From DATBHM01 sp963772375 (lineage in GTDB: Bacteria; Actinomycetota; UBA4738; JACQTL01), in NCBI GenBank assembly GCA_963772375.1, contig CAVYXG010000001.1, positions 496,001 through 560,000 on the forward strand: a stretch of DNA of 64,000 nt. Direction: 5' to 3'. Positions within the stretch are counted from its first letter, which is position 1. Every line of letters begins with the position of its first letter. The notes beneath the pieces were generated by a model that was not told the DNA's origin, ran no database searches, and saw only the letters and a program-made list of their open reading frames with translations. Below, piece after piece: positions 25,277 through 33,475 of this stretch. The position numbers were made by a program, and so were the translations under genes.

Positions 25277-26563
25277 TCAAGCCGCGCCGGCCACGTGGCC
25301 GAACCGGGCCCGGAACGCGTCCGGCTCCATCCCGGCGGCGGCCGCCAGCGCGGCGAGTGAGTCCGCGTCCTCGAGGTCGCCCTGCTCCAGGCGGATCATG
25401 TACTCGCGGGCCACGCGGTAGGAGTGGCTCGCGACGTTCACCTCGCGGATCCGGACGCGGCCGGTCTCCGGATCGGAGAACGAACCGAACGGCAGCGCCT
25501 CCATGTGCCCCTCGCGGATGGTGATCATCGCGCCGGGGTCCTCGCTGCCGAGGGTGATGGCGTCCCGGAGGTACTCGACGGCGCCGTAGCCGAGGTCGCG
25601 GGTGTACTCGATGTCGAACGGGATCGGCGGCGCGCACCGCAGCTCGTAGCCGATGTTCGTCCCCTCGATCGTGACCTTCTTCCCGCGCGCCGCGAACCGC
25701 TCCTTCACGAGCTTGGCGAGGACCCGGTGGAGCTCGAGCTCGGCCAGGCGGATGTGGCCGTGCTCGTCGCGTTCGACGTCCGGCATCGCCGTGGCGAGAT
25801 CCTCCTCCCGGAGCCGGAGTCCGATGCCCTCCGCCAGCACCACCACGCCGAACGGCCGCCCGTGAACCGCCCGCTTCAGCATGGACGTCTCCACGATGTC
25901 GACCAGGTGGTCGAGCTCGACCGGCCGGTCCGACGGGAACTCCTCCGCGATGACCGTCAACGTGGCTCCGGCCGCCTTGCCGATACCGAGCGCCAGGTGG
26001 CCCGCCGAGCGTCCCATCGCCACCACGAGGTACCACCGCTGCGTGGTGATGGCGTCGGTCATGAGGTTGTTGACGAGCTCGACGCCGACGCTCCGCGCGG
26101 TCTCGAAGCCGAACGTCGGCACTCCCCCGGGGAGCGGCAGGTCGTTGTCGATCGTCTTGGGGACGTGCGCGACGCGGAGCGTCCCGCCCGCTGCCTTCGC
26201 GATGGCCTGCGCCGAGAACGCGGTGTCGTCGCCCCCGATCGTCACGAGCGCGTCGAGGTGGAGCTCGCCGATGGCCCGCACGCAGTTGTGCAGCCGCCAC
26301 TGCGGATCCTCCGCGCCCTCGTCCAGGGTGGTCGGGTTCGCCCGCGACGTCCGGAGCACCGAGCCTCCCTGGGCGTGGATCCGGGAGACGTCGGTGATGC
26401 CGAGCGTGCGGACGTCCGCCGACGACCCCTGGATGAGGTGCTCGAACCCGTCGAGGACCCCGACCACATCCCACCCGCTGTTCACGGCCTCGATGGTGGC
26501 CGCCGAGATCACGGAGTTCATGCCGGGCGCGGGCCCGCCGCCGCACAGGATCCCCATCCGCAT
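25277..26563 (-). CDS. Phosphofructokinase, predicted PPi-dependent
   Basis: 428-residue PFK fold: MGILCGGGPAPGMNSVI, TIGGDDTAFSAQ, PKTIDNDLPLPGG, FGFETAR, VAMGRSAGHLA, and EGTNIGYELRC. Two positions set phosphoryl-donor use: Asp113 (GGDDT) and Lys136 (PKTIDND) replace the Gly pair of ATP-PFKs, the pattern of pyrophosphate-dependent enzymes. It could run reversibly in glycolysis/gluconeogenesis. ATG at 26563 is preferred over 26572 because GAAGGG is then nine bases upstream. Divergent from glycerol kinase. Confidence 0.9.
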   Translation of the reverse strand: MRMGILCGGGPAPGMNSVISAATIEAVNSGWDVVGVLDGFEHLIQGSSADVRTLGITDVSRIHAQGGSVLRTSRANPTTLDEGAEDPQWRLHNCVRAIGELHLDALVTIGGDDTAFSAQAIAKAAGGTLRVAHVPKTIDNDLPLPGGVPTFGFETARSVGVELVNNLMTDAITTQRWYLVVAMGRSAGHLALGIGKAAGATLTVIAEEFPSDRPVELDHLVDIVETSMLKRAVHGRPFGVVVLAEGIGLRLREEDLATAMPDVERDEHGHIRLAELELHRVLAKLVKERFAARGKKVTIEGTNIGYELRCAPPIPFDIEYTRDLGYGAVEYLRDAITLGSEDPGAMITIREGHMEALPFGSFSDPETGRVRIREVNVASHSYRVAREYMIRLEQGDLEDADSLAALAAAAGMEPDAFRARFGHVAGAA

Positions 26564-26656
26564 CGCGCACATCCCTTCGTCGACTTCCGGACGCCATGCG
26601 GAGCCATCGTTCCAGGGGCGGTCGCACCCTGCAAAGCCGGTACGCTTCGGCCCGCC

Positions 26657-28147
26657 ATGGCGCACGTGCTCGGCATCGACGAGGGAACGACCGGCGTGAC
26701 CGCCCTGCTGATCGACGACACGGGGGCCGTGGTCGCGAAGGGGTACCGCGAGTTCCCACAGTCGTTCCCGCGGCCGGGGTGGGTCGAGCACGATCCCGAC
26801 GACTGGTGGACCGCGCTCATCGCGGCGTGCGGAGCGGCGTTCGAGGGCGGTGGTGTACAGGCCGGCGACCTCGCAGCGATCGGCATCACGAACCAGCGCG
26901 AGACCACCGTGCTGTGGGACCGTGAGACGCTCCGCGCCGTCCACCCGGCGATCGTGTGGCAGGACCGCCGGACGGCCGAGCTGTGTGACCGGCTCCGCGA
27001 GGAGGGCCTGGAGCCGCACGTTCGGGAACGCACCGGCCTAGTGGTCGACCCCTACTTCTCCGGCACCAAGCTCAACTGGTTGCTCGACAACGTCGACGGC
27101 GTTCGGGAGGCCGCCGAACGCGGGTCGCTCGCGTTCGGGACCCCGGACGTCTACGTGCTCGCCAGGCTGACCGGCGGGAGGGTCCACGCCACCGACCACA
27201 CGAACGCGTCCCGGACGCTGCTGTACGACATCCACGCGCTCGACTGGGACGAACGGATGCTCGAACGGTTCGGCGTCCCCCGGGCGGTGCTGCCCGACGT
27301 CCGGCCGTCGTGCGGAGCGTTCGGCGTGACCGACCCGGCCGCGTTCTTCGGCGCCGAGGTGCCGATCGCCGGGACGGCGGGCGACCAGCAGGCGGCGCTG
27401 TTCGGCCAGGCCTGCTTCGCGGCCGGGTCGGGCAAGAACACGTACGGGACGGGGTCGTTCGTGCTGATGCACACGGGGACGACGGCGCCGGCGTCCCCCA
27501 GGGGCCTGATCACGACGATCGCGGCGACCACCGCCGACGAGGTCCCGTACGCCCTCGAGGGGTCGATCTTCGTGACCGGGTCGGCCGTGCAGTGGCTGCG
27601 CGACGGCCTCGGGATCCTCCGCGAGTCGGGCGACGTCGAGGCGCTCGCGGCGAGCGTGGAGGACACGGACGGCGTGGTGTTCGTACCGGCGCTGACCGGG
27701 CTGGGCGCGCCGCACTGGGACCCCTACGCGCGGGGAACCATCGTGGGCATCACGCGCGGCACGACCGCCGCCCACATCGCCCGCGCCACCCTGGAGGCGA
27801 TCGCGTTCCAGACCCGGGACGTGATCGAGGCCATGCGGGACGACGCCGGGATCGAGTTCACCGAGCTGAAGGTCGACGGCGGCGCCAGCGTCGATGACCT
27901 GCTGATGCAGCTCCAGGCCGACGTCCTCGGCGTCCCCGTCCGGCGCCCCCGGGTGCTCGAGACCACCGGACTCGGAGCCGCCACACTGGCCGGCCTGGGA
28001 ACGGGCGTCTGGTCGGGCCGGGACGAGCTGGCGCACCACTGGCAGCTCGACCGGGAGTTCGTGCCCGCCGACGACCCCACGGTCGCGGACCGCTCGAGGC
28101 GATGGCGGGAGGCGGTCGGGCGGTCGAAGGGCTGGGCCCGCACGTAG
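26657..28147 (+). CDS. glpK: Glycerol kinase
   Basis: 496-residue FGGY kinase converting glycerol to sn-glycerol 3-phosphate. Features: LGIDEGTTGVTALL phosphate loop, GITNQRETTVLWDR, WQDRR, catalytic Asp in AGTAGDQQAALFGQ, NTYGTGSFVLM and KVDGGASVDDLLMQLQADV. No glycerol facilitator or glpD is adjacent, though an aquaporin-like gene occurs 29 kb away. ATG at 26657; a TACGCT box lies ten bases before it. Confidence 0.94.
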   Translation: MAHVLGIDEGTTGVTALLIDDTGAVVAKGYREFPQSFPRPGWVEHDPDDWWTALIAACGAAFEGGGVQAGDLAAIGITNQRETTVLWDRETLRAVHPAIVWQDRRTAELCDRLREEGLEPHVRERTGLVVDPYFSGTKLNWLLDNVDGVREAAERGSLAFGTPDVYVLARLTGGRVHATDHTNASRTLLYDIHALDWDERMLERFGVPRAVLPDVRPSCGAFGVTDPAAFFGAEVPIAGTAGDQQAALFGQACFAAGSGKNTYGTGSFVLMHTGTTAPASPRGLITTIAATTADEVPYALEGSIFVTGSAVQWLRDGLGILRESGDVEALAASVEDTDGVVFVPALTGLGAPHWDPYARGTIVGITRGTTAAHIARATLEAIAFQTRDVIEAMRDDAGIEFTELKVDGGASVDDLLMQLQADVLGVPVRRPRVLETTGLGAATLAGLGTGVWSGRDELAHHWQLDREFVPADDPTVADRSRRWREAVGRSKGWART

Positions 28148-28483
28148 CGGCCCACCGCTCTTGCCTTGCCCAAGGTGCCCGGGCCGGGGCGTCGATCAGG
28201 ATGGGGGCGCCCGGACCCCGCAGGAGATGACATGCAGCAGCCGCCCGCCCGGTACGGACCGTGACTTCCTGCAGGTCATCCGGGCATCCGGCTGCTGAGG
28301 ACCGGGAACCTTCCGGCCCGCCCGAAGCGTCGGTTCGTCAGCGCAAACGGGGAGATGGGAATTTGTGTCACTCTTTCCCCGTTTGCGGCAGGAGTGTCCG
28401 GGTAATTCCAGTGGGCCGCCGTCCGTGGCCGCGCGGACGTCGCATCGGCCCCGGTGTCGCGGCTGCGAAGGAGGCGGTGCTGG
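28148..28483. other. Intergenic region with nested inverted repeats; no gene seen
   Basis: 336 bp without a credible coding sequence. It holds GATGACATGCAG (28226-28237) facing CTGCAGGTCATC (28269-28280), an overlapping CAGCAGCCG/CGGCTGCTG pair (28235-28243 and 28289-28297) that would compete with it, and a perfect 12-bp repeat further on. The alternative pairings look like a structured leader for the zinc-ribbon gene at 28484 or a small RNA. I could not match it to a known riboswitch class. Confidence 0.45.
28342..28387 (+). repeat. Perfect 12-bp inverted repeat (CGCAAACGGGGA)
   Basis: CGCAAACGGGGA at 28342-28353 and its complement at 28376-28387 enclose a 22-base AT-rich loop. It is a stable hairpin or a large operator about 100 bases before the zinc-ribbon gene. 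Confidence 0.7.
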
Positions 28484-28660
28484 ATGGTTCGTTGCCCAGT
28501 CTGCGAGTCCGCCCGGGTCGTCGTCGTGCTCTCCAGCAAACGCCGAGCCTACTGCGTGAAGTGCGCCACCAAGTGGATCCAGGACGGGAACGACCAGCGG
28601 GCCATCGAGCCGGGCGTCCCCGCAGGGCCGGTCGCCACCCCTCCGCTGATCGCGAACTGA
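28484..28660 (+). CDS. Small zinc-ribbon protein
   Basis: 58 residues with CPVC (4-7) and CVKC (24-27), a four-Cys zinc ribbon, plus a Pro-rich tail. A strong GAAGGAGG site lies ten bases before the ATG. Role unknown; similar tiny ribbons are common in actinobacteria. It sits behind the structured intergenic region and faces plsC convergently. Confidence 0.75.
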   Translation: MVRCPVCESARVVVVLSSKRRAYCVKCATKWIQDGNDQRAIEPGVPAGPVATPPLIAN

Positions 28661-28663
28661 TCG

Positions 28664-29449
28664 TTACGGAGCCGGGCGCTCCGACGGCTCCATGGCGGAC
28701 ACACCGGCGGGAGCCGCCTCGTCGTCGGTGAGCGTGCCCGGCTCCCCGGGCCGTTCCGCATCGCCCTCGGCCCCGGAGGACTGCTTTGCGAGCTGCGCCT
28801 TCACCCGCGACGCGTACTCGTCGACGTACTCCTGCCCGGTGATCATCATGATCTCGTACAGGATCTCGTCGGTGACCGAGCGCAGGACGAACCGGTCGCG
28901 CTCCTGCCCCCCGAACCGTTCGAACTCGAGCGGCCGCCCGAACACCACCTGGACCCGTCCGGAGAGCTTCGGCATCTTGCGCTCCGGCGGCTGGAGTTCA
29001 CGTGTCCCGAACACCCCCACCGGGATCACGGGGGCGTTCGCCAGCAGGGCCATGCGGGCCACGCCGGTCTTGCCGCGGTACAGGCGGCCGTCCGGGCTCC
29101 GCGTCCCCTCGGGGTAGATCCCGACGATCAGGCCCTTCTTCAGCTCCCGCACCCCGGCCCGGATCGCCGCCTCGCCGGCCGTACCGCCGTCGCGCTTGAC
29201 CGGGATGACGTTCACCATCTTGAAGAACCACCGCGTCCGGGCGTGGTCGAAGTAGTCGGACTTGCCGAGGTACACCACGCGGCGCTTCAGCACGAGCGGG
29301 ATGAACAGCGAGTCCATGAACGACACGTGGTTCGCGGCCAGGATCACCGGGCCGTCGGCGGGCAGGTTCTCGAGGCCGCGGGCCCTCGGCCGGTACAGCA
29401 CCTTGAGCAGCGGGCCCAGGAACACGTGCTTGATGAGCCAGTAGAACAT
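28664..29449 (-). CDS. plsC: 1-acyl-sn-glycerol-3-phosphate acyltransferase
   Basis: Adds the second acyl chain in phosphatidic acid synthesis at the inner membrane. 261 residues: an N-terminal hydrophobic anchor (FYWLIKHVFLGPLLKVLY), catalytic NHVSFMD (HX4D), KSDYFDHARTRWFF, IYPEGTRSPDG and APVIPVGVFG. The C-terminal 45 residues are low-complexity (Gly/Glu/Ala/Pro). The frame can start at GTG 29461, but GAGGGACGG sits just before the ATG at 29449, which is used. Confidence 0.92.
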   Translation of the reverse strand: MFYWLIKHVFLGPLLKVLYRPRARGLENLPADGPVILAANHVSFMDSLFIPLVLKRRVVYLGKSDYFDHARTRWFFKMVNVIPVKRDGGTAGEAAIRAGVRELKKGLIVGIYPEGTRSPDGRLYRGKTGVARMALLANAPVIPVGVFGTRELQPPERKMPKLSGRVQVVFGRPLEFERFGGQERDRFVLRSVTDEILYEIMMITGQEYVDEYASRVKAQLAKQSSGAEGDAERPGEPGTLTDDEAAPAGVSAMEPSERPAP

Positions 29450-29546
29450 TCCGTCCCTCACCCAGGGTCGGCGTCGGCGACTTACACTACAGCCTCACCT
29501 GCGGTCCGGCGAGCAACGCGACCGGACCCGGGCGGGGGAGAAACAC

Positions 29547-29693
29547 ATGATCGCCAGAGCCTGGGGCATCCTCGAGTGGTCGTTCGCCGTGGCACTGATC
29601 GTGCTGGTCGGCGCGGCGGTCGCGTTCGGCGTGTACGCCGGGATCCAGCTGTTCCGGAACCCGGGCGCGCGGGGGAGCACGCGCCGATCGTGA
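29547..29693 (+). CDS. 48-residue single-pass membrane peptide
   Basis: Starts MIARAWGILEW, has one strong membrane helix (about 12-34, FAVALIVLVGAAVAFGVYAG) and an Arg-rich C-terminus, so it is probably inserted N-out. GGGGGAG six bases before the ATG is one of the best ribosome sites in the region, which supports translation. It lies 25 bases upstream of the hydrolase gene on the same strand. Family unknown. Confidence 0.6.
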   Translation: MIARAWGILEWSFAVALIVLVGAAVAFGVYAGIQLFRNPGARGSTRRS

Positions 29694-29718
29694 GCCTTCC
29701 GAAACCCGAGGCCCGCCC

Positions 29719-30480
29719 GTGAAGGAGGGGCACCGGCTCCTGCCCGGCGCGGAGCCGTTCCGGCGAGACGGCGGGCCGCTCGGCGCGCTCGTGTTGCACG
29801 GGTTCACCGGCTCGCCGGCATCGACGCGGCCGATGGCCGTGTGGCTCGCGGAGCAGGGACTCTCGGTGATCGCGCCCCGGCTCCCCGGGCACGGAACGCA
29901 CTGGGAGGACCTCGCCCGCACCACGTGGACCGACTGGGAGGCCGTGGCCGCGGGGGCGCTCGCCGACCTGTCGTCGCGGTGCGCGGACGTGTGCGTCGTC
30001 GGCGTCTCGATGGGCGGAGCACTGGCCCTGCACCTCGCCGCGACGCACCCCGACGACGTCCGTTGTGTCGCGGTCGTCAACGCGTACATCCACGACCCCC
30101 GGCTGGCGCTCGCCCCGGTCCTGCGAGCGTTCGCCCGCACCAAGCGACTGAAGACGAACGACATCAACAAGCCCGGGCAGGACGAGGTGGCCTACGACCG
30201 CGCGCCGACGGCCACGCTGCCCTCGCTCGGCGAGCTCCTGAAGACGGCCGAGTCCGAGCTGCCGCAGGTCCGCCAGCCGCTGCTGGTGTTCAGCTCACCG
30301 CAGGACCACCTGGTGAAGCCGGCGAACTCCGAGCTGATCATGCGGATGGCGGGATCGAGCGACAAGGAGCTCGTCCCCCTGATGAACTCGTTCCACGTCG
30401 CCACCCTCGACCACGACGCCGAGCTCATCCGGGGGCGCGTGCTCGCGTTCGCCCGGGCCCACGCCGGGGCCGCGACGTGA
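29719..30480 (+). CDS. Alpha/beta-hydrolase (carboxylesterase/monoacylglycerol-lipase-like)
   Basis: 253 residues. Oxyanion HGFTGSPAS, nucleophile elbow GVSMGG (Ser about residue 96), acidic SSPQDHLVKP and catalytic His in NSFHVATLDHD match the Est30/EstD-type carboxylesterases that hydrolyse short acyl esters or monoglycerides. GTG start. Its stop overlaps the start of the cytidylate-kinase-like gene by one base (TGATG). Confidence 0.9.
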   Translation: MKEGHRLLPGAEPFRRDGGPLGALVLHGFTGSPASTRPMAVWLAEQGLSVIAPRLPGHGTHWEDLARTTWTDWEAVAAGALADLSSRCADVCVVGVSMGGALALHLAATHPDDVRCVAVVNAYIHDPRLALAPVLRAFARTKRLKTNDINKPGQDEVAYDRAPTATLPSLGELLKTAESELPQVRQPLLVFSSPQDHLVKPANSELIMRMAGSSDKELVPLMNSFHVATLDHDAELIRGRVLAFARAHAGAAT

Positions 30481-31127
30481 TGAGTCGGGTTCCATCTCAG
30501 CCGGCCCTCCGTGGCATCGTGACGGTCTCCCGGCAGTACGGGGCCGGAGGGCTCAGGGTGGCCCCGGCCATGGCCGAGGCGCTGGGGTTCCGGTTCGCCG
30601 ACCGCGAGATCGTCGAACAGGCCGCCGCGAAGGTCGGCCTGGACGAGGACCTCGCGGAGAACCTCGACGAACGCGTCCCAGCCCTGGTGGAGAAGGTCGG
30701 CCTGGCCCTCGCCGCGGCGAGCCCGGAGTTCGGGCTGGTCGCTCCGACCCCGGCGGACGACCGGCTGCTCGCAGACGAGGTGCGACGGGTGCTGGAGTCG
30801 ATGGCGTCCGCGGGCGGGTTCGTCGTCCTGGGGCGTGGCGGACAGGCCGCACTGCGGGACCGGCCCGACGCGGTCCACTTGCAGCTCGTCGGCCACCCCG
30901 ACGACCGGGCCGCGCGGATCGTCCGGTCCCAGGGGGTGTCGGAGCAGGAGGCCAGGGAGGCCTGCCGCCGGGTCGACGCCGAGCGGTCGGGCTACGTGCG
31001 GCGGTTCTACGGCGTCGACATCAGCGACCCGCTGCTGTACGACGCCGTTCTCAACACGACCCGCCTGGGCACCGACGGGGCCGCCGATGCCGGCACGGCG
31101 ATCGCACGGCGCCGTCTGGCCGGCTGA
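30480..31127 (+). CDS. Cytidylate kinase-like family protein
   Basis: 215 residues. The N-terminus IVTVSRQYGAGGLRVAPAMAEALGFRFADREIVEQ matches the cytidylate-kinase-like (Cytidylate_kin2) family, with GGFVVLGRGGQ and HLQLVGHPDDRAARIV in the expected places and the RRVDAERSGYVRRFYGVDISDPLLYD end. It is a P-loop-type fold, but the substrate of this subfamily is not settled. Translationally coupled to the hydrolase by a one-base overlap. Confidence 0.87.
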   Translation: MSRVPSQPALRGIVTVSRQYGAGGLRVAPAMAEALGFRFADREIVEQAAAKVGLDEDLAENLDERVPALVEKVGLALAAASPEFGLVAPTPADDRLLADEVRRVLESMASAGGFVVLGRGGQAALRDRPDAVHLQLVGHPDDRAARIVRSQGVSEQEAREACRRVDAERSGYVRRFYGVDISDPLLYDAVLNTTRLGTDGAADAGTAIARRRLAG

Positions 31128-31141
31128 GCCGCTGCGCCCCG

Positions 31142-31825
31142 TCATTCGAGCGTCACGTCCACCACGAGCGGCAGGTGGTCCGACGACCCCCGCGCGACCT
31201 CGTCGGAGAGCACCCAGGCGCCGTCCACCCGCAGCTGCTCGGACACGAAGAGGTAGTCGATCCGAGACGTGGGATCGACCGACGGGAAGGTCGACCCCGA
31301 CGAATCGCGGTCGCCGCCGTGCTTCCAGGAGTCCCAGTACCGCTCGGTGATCCACCGGACGGCCGGCGAGGCGGGGCTCTCGTTGAAGTCGCCGCCCAGA
31401 AGGACCGGGCCCTGCAACCCCGCCGTCAGGTTCGTCAGCTCCTCGGCGTGTCGGCGGCGCTCCTCCCCGGCGAGGCCCAGATGCACGGCCAGCGCGTGGA
31501 CGCGGTACCCGGCCCGGCCGATCACCGCCACCAGGGCCCCGCGCGGATAGAACCGCTTCGACGCGTGGAACCGGTGCATGTGGAACCGCACGATCCGCCA
31601 CGGCGGCCGCACCAGCACCGCGTTGCGCACGGTCCGCGCCAACGGCAGCAGGCTGGGAGCGGCCGGTTCCATCTCGAGCGCCCGCACGTATCGCAGGAAC
31701 CGCCGCCTCGTGCCGGCCTCGGTGATCAGGGCGATGTCGGGCGCGTGCTCGGCGACGGCCGCGGCGGCCTCGTCCGCCCCGGCCTTGAATCCCTTCACGT
31801 TGTGCACGAGCACGCGCAGGTCCAC
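31142..31825 (-). CDS. Endonuclease/exonuclease/phosphatase (EEP) family protein
   Basis: 227 residues with the EEP catalytic landmarks: LRVLVHNVKGF at the start, LITEAG, GDFNESPASP, SRIDYLFVS and SSDHLPLVVDV. It would be a metal-dependent phosphodiesterase or phosphatase with unknown substrate (nucleic acid, phospholipid or inositol phosphate). No signal peptide. GTG start at 31825. Confidence 0.85.
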   Translation of the reverse strand: MDLRVLVHNVKGFKAGADEAAAAVAEHAPDIALITEAGTRRRFLRYVRALEMEPAAPSLLPLARTVRNAVLVRPPWRIVRFHMHRFHASKRFYPRGALVAVIGRAGYRVHALAVHLGLAGEERRRHAEELTNLTAGLQGPVLLGGDFNESPASPAVRWITERYWDSWKHGGDRDSSGSTFPSVDPTSRIDYLFVSEQLRVDGAWVLSDEVARGSSDHLPLVVDVTLE

Positions 31826-31879
31826 GATCCGCGGAGCCTACCCCGGCGAACCGGGCCCCTTCGTTCCGGACAGCGCGTG

Positions 31880-33199
31880 CTAGGTGCCGAGGATCGGCTG
31901 GAGGACGTCGCGGATGGTCGGCGAGCCCTCCTGCTCCTGGAGCTCGTAGGTGACCCGCACGGCCGGCTTCGACACGTCGATGAGGGACCGGAGGTCGATC
32001 GGTGTGGCGATCACCACGAGGTCGCAGTCCGCAGCGTCGATCATCTGGCGCATCTCGTCGAGCTGCTGCTGGGAGTACCCCATGGCGGGGAGCACGGGGC
32101 CCACGTCGTACTGCTCGTACGTCCGCCGCAGCGTCCCCACCGCGTACGGCCGCGGGTCGACGACCTCGGCGCCCGCCTGGCGCGCCGCCACAACGCCGGC
32201 GCCGTACTTCATCTCGCCGTGGGTGAGGGTCGGGCCGTCCTCGACCACGACGACCCGCCTGCCCGACAGGGCCGCCGGGTCGTCGACGGTCACGGGGCTG
32301 GCGGCCTTGATCACCGTCGCGTCCGGGTTCACGGAGGCGATGCTCCCCTCGACCGCGGCGACCTGCTCGGGCGTGGCGCTGTCCATCTTGTTGATGACGA
32401 TGACGCCGGCCATGCGGAGGTTCGCCTCGCCGGGGTGGTAGGTCATCTCGTGACCGGCCCGCAGCGGGTCGGCCACGACGATGTGGACGTCCGGCCGGTA
32501 GAACGGCAGGTCGTTGTTCCCGCCGTCCCACAGCAGGACGTCGCACTCCTCCTGGGCCTGGTCGAGGATCGCGCCGTAGTCGACGCCGGCGTACACCACC
32601 GTGCCCTCCTTGAGGTGGTGCTCGTACTCCTCGCGCTCCTCGATCGTGGTGTTGGCCGCCTCGAGGTCGTCGAACGTGGCGAACCGCTGCACGCGCTGCC
32701 TCGCCAGGTCTCCGTACGGCATCGGGTGGCGAACCACCACTGATCGCTTGCCCGAAGCCCGGAGCGTCTCGGCCACCTTGCGGGTGGTCTGGCTCTTGCC
32801 GGCTCCCGTCCGGACCGCGCACACGGCCACCACGGGCACCTTCGCGGTGAGCATGGTGGCGTTCGGTCCCAGGAGCAGGAAGTTCGCCCCGGCCGCGAGC
32901 ACCTGCGAGGCGCGGTGCATGACGTACTCGTGGGAGACGTCGGAGTACGAGAACACCACGTCGTCCACCGCGAGCTCGTGGATCAGCCGGTCCAACTCGC
33001 CCTCGAGGTGGATCGGGATGCCGTCGGGGTAGCGCTCGCCGGCCAGCATGGGCGGGTACGTCCGGTCCTCGATGAACGGGATCTGCGTGGCCGTGAACGC
33101 GACCACCTCCGTGCCGGAGTCGCCCCGGTACACGGTGTTGAAGTTGTGGAAGTCCCGCCCGGCGGCTCCCATGATCAGTACTCGCCGTCGCTCGCCCAT
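31880..33199 (-). CDS. COG2403 GTPase, cyclic 2,3-diphosphoglycerate synthetase-like
   Basis: 439 residues: RRRVLIMGAAGRDFHNFNTVYR at the N-terminus, VVFSYSDVSHEYVMHRAS, P-loop VCAVRTGAGKSQTTRKVAE (about 140), LLWDGGNNDLPFY, VINKMDSAT and KYGAGVVAARQAGAEVVDPRPYAVGT. This is the COG2403 family named after the archaeal cDPG synthetase, but its activity in bacteria is not established. ATG at 33199 follows AAGGGACGG. The very long frame upstream of it is antisense to the histidine kinase and is not coding. Confidence 0.85.
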   Translation of the reverse strand: MGERRRVLIMGAAGRDFHNFNTVYRGDSGTEVVAFTATQIPFIEDRTYPPMLAGERYPDGIPIHLEGELDRLIHELAVDDVVFSYSDVSHEYVMHRASQVLAAGANFLLLGPNATMLTAKVPVVAVCAVRTGAGKSQTTRKVAETLRASGKRSVVVRHPMPYGDLARQRVQRFATFDDLEAANTTIEEREEYEHHLKEGTVVYAGVDYGAILDQAQEECDVLLWDGGNNDLPFYRPDVHIVVADPLRAGHEMTYHPGEANLRMAGVIVINKMDSATPEQVAAVEGSIASVNPDATVIKAASPVTVDDPAALSGRRVVVVEDGPTLTHGEMKYGAGVVAARQAGAEVVDPRPYAVGTLRRTYEQYDVGPVLPAMGYSQQQLDEMRQMIDAADCDLVVIATPIDLRSLIDVSKPAVRVTYELQEQEGSPTIRDVLQPILGT

Positions 33200-33475
33200 G
33201 CCGTCCCTTCGCCCTCGATCCCGTCCGCGATCCGTTCGGTGACCGCCCAGGGTATCCCGCCCCCGCCTCCCTGACACGGTCATCGCCGAGCGCCACCGGC
33301 CCGGGCCACGGCGGACGGAAGATCGGGCGCGGCCGGCCGAAGCGGCGGATTCCACGAGGGGTCGAAAGGACCGGGCCGTTCGCGCCGATGCATTGACGTG
33401 AGGCCGGGACGGCGCTTCGGCGTGCCCGGAGCGGGGATCGCGGGCCACGACGGTCAGGGGTCCAGGAGGAGACGG

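Noticed and set aside
28276..28539. An 87-residue minus-strand frame in the structured intergenic region
   Set aside because: No ribosome site or family motif; it is low in hydrophobic pattern and crosses the inverted repeats.
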